From the NCBI GenBank assembly GCA_030248195.1, contig JASAND010022912.1, positions 105,690 through 169,689 on the forward strand: a DNA stretch of 64,000 nucleotides, written 5' to 3'. Below the pieces are notes generated by a model. The model worked only from the letters and a program-made list of their open reading frames with translations. It was not told the DNA's origin and did no database searches. Position 1 is the first letter of the stretch. Each line of letters starts with the position of its first letter. Of this stretch, positions 57,201 to 64,000 are shown one piece after another. Made by a program: the position numbers and the translations under genes. This stretch comes from Trissonchulus latispiculum. Its lineage: Eukaryota; Nematoda; Enoplea; Enoplida; Ironidae.

Positions 57201-60200
57201 TTTGTCCAGCAGGGGTCGCTGACACAGAAGGCACAGTTCGATGTAGGCGTCGGAGACCTTTCGACATCGATCTGTGCTGGACGTCGGTCCGGCCGCTAGC
57301 GTGGACGGGGAGGTGTCAGTGTCCTCTGAAAAAGATACCGTACAAATAAATAAAAATAGTATGAAAAATCCCTTCATAAAAATATGATTAAAGCACTGGC
57401 TGGCATCCGTTCCGGCTGCGAGCCTTTACTTCTTCTTGTTGTAAAAAAAACTCCCCATCCTAACATAAGTCAAGTCAGGGGCGTAATCAAGTTTTCGACA
57501 GACAAAGGCGTTTTCCAAAAAAAGAAGAAATAAGCGCTACTTTTTGACAGGAATAGCTGTGTACTACATACAATAGGAATTTAGTCAGGACACAGGCTTA
57601 GGTCAGCCTTACAAAAATGTACCATAGCAGCAGTCCGCAAACCCAGAGTTGAATTTACCCATTAAATTTAAATTATAAATTTAAGTGCAAATTAAATTTA
57701 TCAAAAAATAATTAATCAATAAATCACAAATCTACACAAGTCAGCCGATATTAAATAAAGATGTACCTCTAGCAGTGTCCGACGTATCCTCAGAGGTATC
57801 AAAGGAGTCTTCTGCCGGCGTAACCTGCCATCGGGTACTGGTCGTGACAGACTTCCCGGCCCCGGTTGCCGGGCCAGCGGCCAGCCCACCGGTTGTACCG
57901 AAACCGGAACTCTGCGCGGGTTGACGGAATTTTGAAAAATCCGTACCACGAATTTGCGACTCCACCAGCTGCACTTCTTCGCTAGGATTTCGAATATCCG
58001 TCCAACAGGCAGCTGCCGACGGCAAGCCAGATCGGTCGGGGCAAGAAATCAATTCCGTAGCAACTGATCGATCAATCTCATTGATCGCCGGTATCGATGA
58101 TCTGTCGATTTTTGAGGTCGGACAGGCCGCTTGCGGCTGCTGAACTTGTCTTGGACTCGAGCCAGTTGGCGATGGCTGCTCGAGAACCGAATTTACCGAG
58201 GCCTCCAGGAAAGCATCCAGTAGGAAACTGTTACCCGTACCTTCCGCTTCCACCGAACCCGGACCCGGAACCGGGGAAGGGGATTCATGCCGGGTAGCGG
58301 AAAAGGTAATCCCCGGCGACTCGGGGGTGCTGCGTCCGTCCAGATAGTCCGGAAAACTGGTCACCGACGACTGATGAGAGCACCCGTAGTCGTCCGGATT
58401 TTCGGTTTCCGGCGGCGGCAAAAACGGATTCGGCCGGCGCCGAGGCGAAGAATCCGGTCGCGGAAATTGGGAACGGAGCTCCCCCACGCTGGCAACCTCA
58501 TCCCCGTCCCCGTCCGTTAGCAGTTCGTCGGTTGACACATAGAATTCCACACAACCAGAGGAGCTGAGGCGCAGTAGCGCGTCTTCTTGCTCTAGAGCCG
58601 TTTCAAACAGTTCCGCATCATTGCGCCGCATTGTGACAGCAGTATCGGCAGTTGCCACTGTGGTAGGGCTGGTTTGGTTCGTCGTCGTATATTTGGGACT
58701 GTTAGCCTCAGTTAGAGTCTGAGTGGGGGTTAGATCATCCTTTGCAGCGATCACTGGGGCAACCGGATGCGAGGCCTTATAGGGCGGTGGTTTTCCGGGT
58801 CGCCCCGTGCCTTGGGAAGCATGATTCCTGGGCGGACTACGACTCGAAGCAACCGTTCGTACCACCGACGAATGCGACCCTTCCGATCCACTACCCGCTG
58901 TAGAAGACTGAGAAGAGGAAACGTTAGCCTTCCCGGGGGCAGTTTTGTCTGGGGCTGCTTCGCTGCTGACCTGGGCAAGATGATCCAGGATTCGATCCAG
59001 GGAATCGGTGCCCTTAAAGGGTTGGCTGAGCTCTTCCTGGGCAGCTTCGGGAGGCAGGGCCTCAGACCAGAGCACCGGGGAACGGAGCGTAGCATTGGAG
59101 GGCGTTTCAGTTCTGGAGACAGGTTTGTGCACAGCGGCAGCAGTGATAATGGAAATTGGCTTGAATAGGGCCGGTTCGGAGCAGGAATGCGGGTGATTGG
59201 ACGGAGAACGGGACGGACTGGCGCCGTGGCCCAAACGGCCACCAATGGGCGAGCCGTAGACGAGGCTGCCCTCCTCCTGTGAGGATATTTCGTCACCGAC
59301 GCAGCTGAAAAGAGAAGAATGAACAATGGAAATAAAAAACAGAACGTTCGCCCAACAGAATATTAAAAGGGTATATACATACATAGTTTCTAAACGTTTT
59401 CTGGGTTTGACAGAATGCTATGCTTACTCTCTACAAACATGTGGTTCGTAAAACATTGAGCTTTAGGGTCGAAAACAATACGTTCAATTTAGCTTTTTAG
59501 CCCCCTTCCCCCATTTAGCCTGAAAAACTGCAAAGAAAAAGAAGATAATTCAGTAGTCAGCACAGAAATCCATCCCTTACCCACTGTCCTGATTAGTATG
59601 CTGCCCATGGGGCCAGGCAGGCATCAAGTGTTGTCGTTGCGATCTACGCTGTTGTTGTTGTTGTTGTTGTTGCTGCTGGCTGGGTGTCAGCTTTCGCAGT
59701 GGGGGACTGCGAGCCGGAGGCGAGCGTCCCCCAATCCCAGCGGGGGGTTTATGGCGTCGCATGGCCACCGTTGCCGGTGACAGCAGGGTGGCGGTCAAAG
59801 GTGAGGGGTCAGCACCTTCGGGTAGGCTTTCCGCTCCACTCTCATCGCAACTGCTGTCTTCGTATTCTTCGGAGGTATAGCGATGTAGGAAGGACCCGGC
59901 GTTGCCCAGCAGCAAATCCGGACCACCGTGACGCGGCGGGGCGGCACCGGCACTGCCCGGTCGGCCCATCATCAGTAGGCGGCTGCCGACACCACCGGAT
60001 TCCGTGAATCCTGAAAAAGCAGAGACCGGAAATAAGAAATAGAAATTCGCGAAATTTTCAGAGAAAACCTTGTACAGTCTTGGAATTATAATACGTACTG
60101 AAGATTAAAAACAGCAGACAAACAGGATGCACTGGGGCCTCGCACCGGTACCGGTAGTCAGGTCCGATCCCGACCGAGGCCGAAATTTTGCAAATTTTTT

Positions 60201-62049
60201 AATATTTTCGACCGAAGTTTTGGCATTTTGTTAGTCAAAAATAAGTCCAATTGGTTCAAATCGTTGGCGTTCTCATAAGGTCGAACTAAAACAGCACTAG
60301 AAATTTGTGTATATATGCCTAAAATTATTAAAAATCTGAATTTTTCAGAAAAAGTTCAATTTGGGCCCCCCCCTAATATTCAGTCCCCGGCTCCGGCCCA
60401 TCCCTGCCGACAACCATTCAACCACAACAAAGCCTTTGGTAAAAATTTATGTAGAAGAAGAAGAGTTCATCAAGACTGGAAGAAGAGAATGTATAAAAAA
60501 AGAATGATGGAAACATAAAAAATAAAAAAAATTGGTCGCTCATGGGAATCAAACGACTGACCTCCATCCCCATAAAAGAGCGCACTATCCTAACATTATA
60601 TACAGTGTGACCATAGGTGAGAAATTGTACAAACACTGATTATTGCCCTCTCTGTCTCTCCAAAGACAAAAACCAGCAAAAAATAGAAATATATCACTCA
60701 ACAAATTACTAGGACTCTACACAAATCTGACTGCCCTTGCCGGGGATTCAACCCAGGACCTCCGGAGCGAAGCTCCGGACAGACTACCACCTATGCTAAG
60801 AAACTTGACTGACCTACGGCAGCCGCAACTCGTTCCAGGAACTCTTGATAGAGATAGACCACGGCCGGAAACGGTCCCTTCAGTTTCCAGGAGGTTCGAC
60901 CCCCGCCCTTGACCAGGCGGAGGCCGCTGCCAGAAAATATCTCCGAGTCGGAGATGAAATTCTGAACCAGGGGGACCATCTTGTCGTTGACGGCAATTTC
61001 GGCCTGTCCCAGAATCTGAAAACAAGAGAACGGAAAAAATTAGAAAACACATTGCGGTTTATGTGTAAGCGCAGTATGTCCTGTTCCTCAGAGGGGCCTC
61101 TTATATCAACGTCTATGACAGAGAAACAAGTGAAGTAATAAAAACACAGCTCCAGCAGGGTATTTTTCAGGGTTTTGTCCGGGGGGGGCGGGGATTTTTT
61201 TGCAAAAATGAGCTAAAAATGGTATTTTAGCAAAAGGGGGAAGCAAAAATCCCGGAGGGGGCGATTTCGGGGGGGGGGAAGGCATTTTCGGAGGCAAAGG
61301 TCAATTTCCCCCCCCCCCCCTGTAAAAAATATCCTGGCTCCAGCCTGTTTAAAAACATAGTCTGGAAATTTATACTCATAAAAGGGATGAGTTACAGGTA
61401 TAAAACTGGGTGGGTCTAACCAGGGGTCAGTTTTATAAAAAACTTTCTCGAGTAGTCTGTTTGAGATGACAGCAACCTCTTCTGTATTAAAAGTTATAAA
61501 TGTATCTACGGAATTTGTAAAGTAAATGTATCTACGGACAATTTTATGGTGATTTATTTAGTCAACTATGCTAATTAGTGAAGCAGGAAGAAAAAATCTA
61601 TAAATTTATATTTTCAAAAATTTCGCGACTAGGTCTCAAGTTGGCAAAAATGTCTCTCGTCGATCAGAGAACTTGACTCGAGAACTTTTTCAGCGTGACT
61701 TGCAATGCGACTAGCAGCGGATCTCGAAAACTTTCAGCGTAGATTAGCTACTAGACTCGAAAACTCGAGATTGTTATTACGAAAGTGGCCCCAGGTATGT
61801 ACTGTACGATACGTATATACAAACAGCAGCACTACGTATCTTATTTAATGATAAAAGTAAACTTGTGCACATTTACTTGCATACAACGTACTGTGAACGT
61901 GATTTGCTTACACGACTGACAGAATGAACGCCCAACTTGGCCTCTCGGTCGCCCCAGCGCAGCACATGGTTCCTCTTCAACACACGGCTCACAGCTAAAA
62001 ATAAAACAGCAGAATGATATCTAGAGTTATTAATATATATATACGCCAA

Positions 62050-62081
<32 letters not shown>

Positions 62082-62593
62082 TACCATTCATCTTAATTTA
62101 CGTAGGTACACATGTAATTGATATGCACTGTGCAGAGCCTTAAACAGAAAATTACTACCAATTTTCGTGAGGCTAGAGGCAGAATGCTACACACAGCACA
62201 CAATCTATAGAAGTTTACAATATATATAATGCGCGCATTAGACAAGCGAATCGTATCTAAATCTTGTACTCAAGCATTCACTTATCTACACAAAATCCTA
62301 AATAGAAATTCCTGCATAACCAAAAAAATCTCTACACAGATTAACCCCAGCACTTTAACTTATCATCCATTCCTAAGCAGCATTACGTAATACCTACTTT
62401 CAGGATGCTCAAACAGGACCAGGGCCGTTTGGGTCATCGGATTCCCGGCGGCTCCAACCCACCAGGCAACCCTCTCCACGTCGCCCTGACCTCCGTGCTT
62501 GGCCCGAAGGAAATGAAGCTCCAGGTCGCCCAACTCAACTCCGGTCGGCACGCCGTCCACCAGAACGGCACGTGACAGCAGACTTGGTAGCAT
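54291..62593 (-). CDS. Deltex-family E3 ubiquitin ligase with RRM- and KH-like N-terminus, eight exons
   Basis: Exons are 62593-62398, 61994-61912, 61015-60814, 60010-59581, 59304-57767, 57325-56934, 56202-55985 and 54396-54291. All have GT-AG borders, and phases agree at all seven junctions. The total is 3165 nt, 1054 residues. Residues 1-93 resemble the RRM of PARP10/14 and DTX3L-type proteins (AVLVDGVPTGVELGDLELHF, VERVAWW). Residues 94-160 are KH-like (ILGQAEIAVNDKM). A poly-Gln tract and about 550 Ser/Pro-rich residues follow. The RING lies near 849-896 (CLLC, CGHRFHEEC, CPKC) and leads directly into the DTC domain (YGIQQGTQPPQGNM, GTFRHAYLP, ENRLVFSF, DYLKRVEEKLNSFGI). RING recruits E2-ubiquitin, and DTC domains bind NAD+/ADP-ribose. 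The family HHKT motif reads LEHVS here, so that pocket may be altered. DTX3L is the closest analogue. Confidence 0.9.
54590..55180. repeat. Diverged tandem repeats in Deltex intron 7
   Basis: ATGACAAAAGTT...TTTTGAAAAATTTTATTTT occurs twice (about 54627 and 54762). A second unit starting CTTGACCCTCC with a GGAAC-AGCCCAGCAA core occurs at about 54843 and 55022. The 154-codon minus frame spanning them encodes the repeat and is not a credible exon. Confidence 0.65.
55729..55754. repeat. Perfect 11 bp stem hairpin in intron 7
   Basis: ATAGGGGTCGC and its inverse complement flank TGCC. GC-rich in an AT-rich intron, and preceded by repeated TGCGCA motifs (about 55648-55690). It recalls the hairpins at 28-35 kb but has a different loop. 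Confidence 0.75.
59650..59682 (-). repeat. Poly-glutamine codon tract in Deltex exon 4
   Basis: About ten CAG/CAA codons in a row, mostly CAA. It is likely length-polymorphic, and the coding frame depends on multiples of three here. Confidence 0.85.
60537..60600 (-). repeat. tRNA-like SINE fragment in Deltex intron 3
   Basis: On the minus strand, TAGGATAGTGCGC (A-box-like) is followed by GTTTGATTCCC (B-box-like) and ends near GCGACCA. The next sequence is A/T-rich. No canonical cloverleaf was verified. Confidence 0.45.
60731..60806 (-). repeat. tRNA-derived SINE head abutting the exon 3 splice donor
   Basis: On the minus strand, TTAGCATAGGTGGTAGTCTG (A-box region), an anticodon-like hairpin TCCGGAG-CTTCG-CTCCGGA, and GGTTGAATCCC (B-box) form a good tRNA-like unit. 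It begins immediately beyond the exon 3 donor (GTCAGT at 60813-60808) of the Deltex gene on the same strand. A B-box this intact suggests a recent insertion. Confidence 0.65.
61149..61345. mobile_element. Possible short hAT-like MITE in Deltex intron 2
   Basis: The ends CAGCTCCAGCAGGGTATTTTT and CAGGCTGGAGCCAGGATATT (reverse complement of the right end) are imperfect inverted repeats, with G/C homopolymer runs between. No clear target duplication was found, so the call is tentative. Confidence 0.4.
62040..62092. repeat. AAT/ATT microsatellite forming an inverted repeat
   Basis: About six AAT units followed by about six ATT units, in Deltex intron 1. Confidence 0.8.
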
Positions 62594-64000
62594 GGTTTAC
62601 AGCAAAGGGTTAAAGTGGAAAAATCATATTCTTCATACCAAAAAAATGTGGAACATTCAGTCAATAAAGTAACGCAGTATGGTTGGTTAAGTGTGTAAAG
62701 TCTGAAATATAAGTCGACAAACGTGTGATACAAATACAGTGATCAGGATTGCGGCATTTTTAGGGTTTTGAAGGTGGAGGGGAAGTTGGGGGCCTCCGAA
62801 AAGTTGGGAGGGGGGAGCCCAATGTCTAAATTTACCTAAATTTTTTGCGACAAATTACGTAACATTTTTAAGGTAAAAACGCAAAAAATCGCTGTTTTTA
62901 AGGTTAAAATGAAGTTATAAGTCCATAAATTAGCCAAAAATAAAGAAAATTTTTGAAAATTTGACCTCAAAAACCTTAATTTTTTGACACTTTTGGGCGA
63001 CCAACAAAAAAGTGGAAGGGGGCTTGTCGAAAATGGGGAGGCTCCGAAAAGCGAAGGGGGAACCAAAAAGTGGGGGGGCCTCCCCCCACTAAATAATGCC
63101 AGCCCAAACTGGACCGTAGAAACGCCAAAATTGTGGCCTGCATTCTTTCATAAATAACAATTTCAGTTTATTATATATTTATTATTTATGATTATTAGTT
63201 TAGTATTACTTAAGTATTATTTAATTAGTCAAAAATTGGACAAAAACAAAACAAAAAATCTGGATTATGGTTGCCTCCGTGTTGTCGGTTTGCCGACTCA
63301 AATTCCAAAAAATTGGCTTCCGCTCCCAAGTTTTTCTTTGGAAAAATGGATTGGACACTGAAAAAAAGGTGAACAACACAGAGCAAAGTAAAAGAAGAAG
63401 TATATAAAAAATTCCATGTTCAAAAACTAATAACAAAGAAACAAAAAATATATAATTCTATCTCGCGAATTAAATTTCCTACATTCATTTGCTGGAGCAA
63501 AAATTATATATACACAACCGCTGACTAGGGCTTACACGTACACCTCCCCGCCTCTAAGACAAGAGCAAAGTAGAGACGACGCTATATTTATATAAAATCC
63601 CGGTTAAGCTAGCACATCCTGGCACGAAAATCCCTTTCCCGCCCATCGCAACCCTATAGTGACATCAAAATGAAAAATACAAGCCTTTAATAATGACTTA
63701 ATGAGCAATCACCACTTATTATGAACAAATAAGGGCAGGCAACCTTCTTTAGGTAATTCCAATTTCCCTACGACAAATTATGACAAAGAGCTATATATAT
63801 ATGTAAAAAGGATAACAGCAAAAACAGGGGGATTTCGGAACAGAAAGATTTAGTGATCCGAAGCGCTAATCACAACCTACGCACACTGCTTATAATAGTA
63901 CTAACCCACCTACACACATTTAGATTAGTTTAGCAAAAAAAGTCCTACTAAAAATGTTCCCCACTCACTCAAAAGCTTAACTCTAAGTACAAGGGAGGAA
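62594..64000. other. Upstream of the Deltex gene, no gene seen
   Basis: This should contain the Deltex promoter and any 5' untranslated exon, but no convincing TATA box or initiator was identified. 62755-63110 is a G-rich block bounded by GGCATTTTTAGGG and, inverted, GGCATTATTTAGTGGGG, possibly another MITE. The rest is AT-rich. Confidence 0.4.

Noticed and set aside
56924..57349. Plus-strand frames over the RING exon
   Set aside because: The minus-strand frame encodes a clear Deltex RING, so these are antisense shadows.
58751..59326. Long frames on both strands opposite Deltex exon 5
   Set aside because: These are shadows of a GC-rich, Ser/Pro-coding exon whose own frame is confirmed by splice phases on both sides.

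Overview
The window reads as genomic DNA of an invertebrate animal. Split genes with GT-AG introns lie in long AT-rich stretches crowded with mobile elements. The recognisable genes are metazoan: a Deltex-type RING ubiquitin ligase, an Eaf7/MRGBP chromatin protein, a secreted C-type lectin and rhodopsin-like 7TM receptors. I cannot name the species. A lophotrochozoan would fit, but that is a guess.

Layout. 1-8422 holds no gene I recognise, apart from a 1.2 kb near-perfect palindrome (5575-6784). 8423-35822 and 37138-46702 are two collinear, same-orientation copies of one ancestral segment, about 1.3 kb apart. Each carries, on the minus strand, kinase-like fragments that look like pseudogenes and one 7TM receptor exon. 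Copy 1 is about 27 kb because it holds a lectin gene and many insertions. These are a 1.7 kb foldback element, a full-length CR1-like non-LTR retrotransposon, a second 1.15 kb palindrome, a MITE containing a solo LTR, a 6.9 kb hairpin-rich block and a TA-flanked MITE. Copy 2 is about 9.6 kb and carries one 655 bp MITE that copy 1 lacks. Because the copies serve as each other's empty site, several insertions can be delimited to the base with their target duplications. 48295-49399 is a non-autonomous hAT element with a perfect 8 bp target duplication.

The right third holds two minus-strand host genes. MRGBP (two coding exons, 49499-50454) is a TIP60/NuA4 subunit. A Deltex-family gene (eight exons, 54291-62593, about 1054 residues) has an RRM-like and KH-like N-terminus, a long low-complexity middle and a C-terminal RING-DTC. 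All seven of its intron phases are consistent.

The two most unusual observations follow. (1) ORF1 of the CR1-like element carries a NADAR (YbiA-like, ADP-ribose-related) domain between a PHD-like zinc finger and two CCHC knuckles. (2) In the 28.1-35.0 kb block many hairpins share a loop (TAACAA and close variants, or TCGAACA) while their stems differ in sequence yet remain self-complementary. The block is missing from the sister copy.
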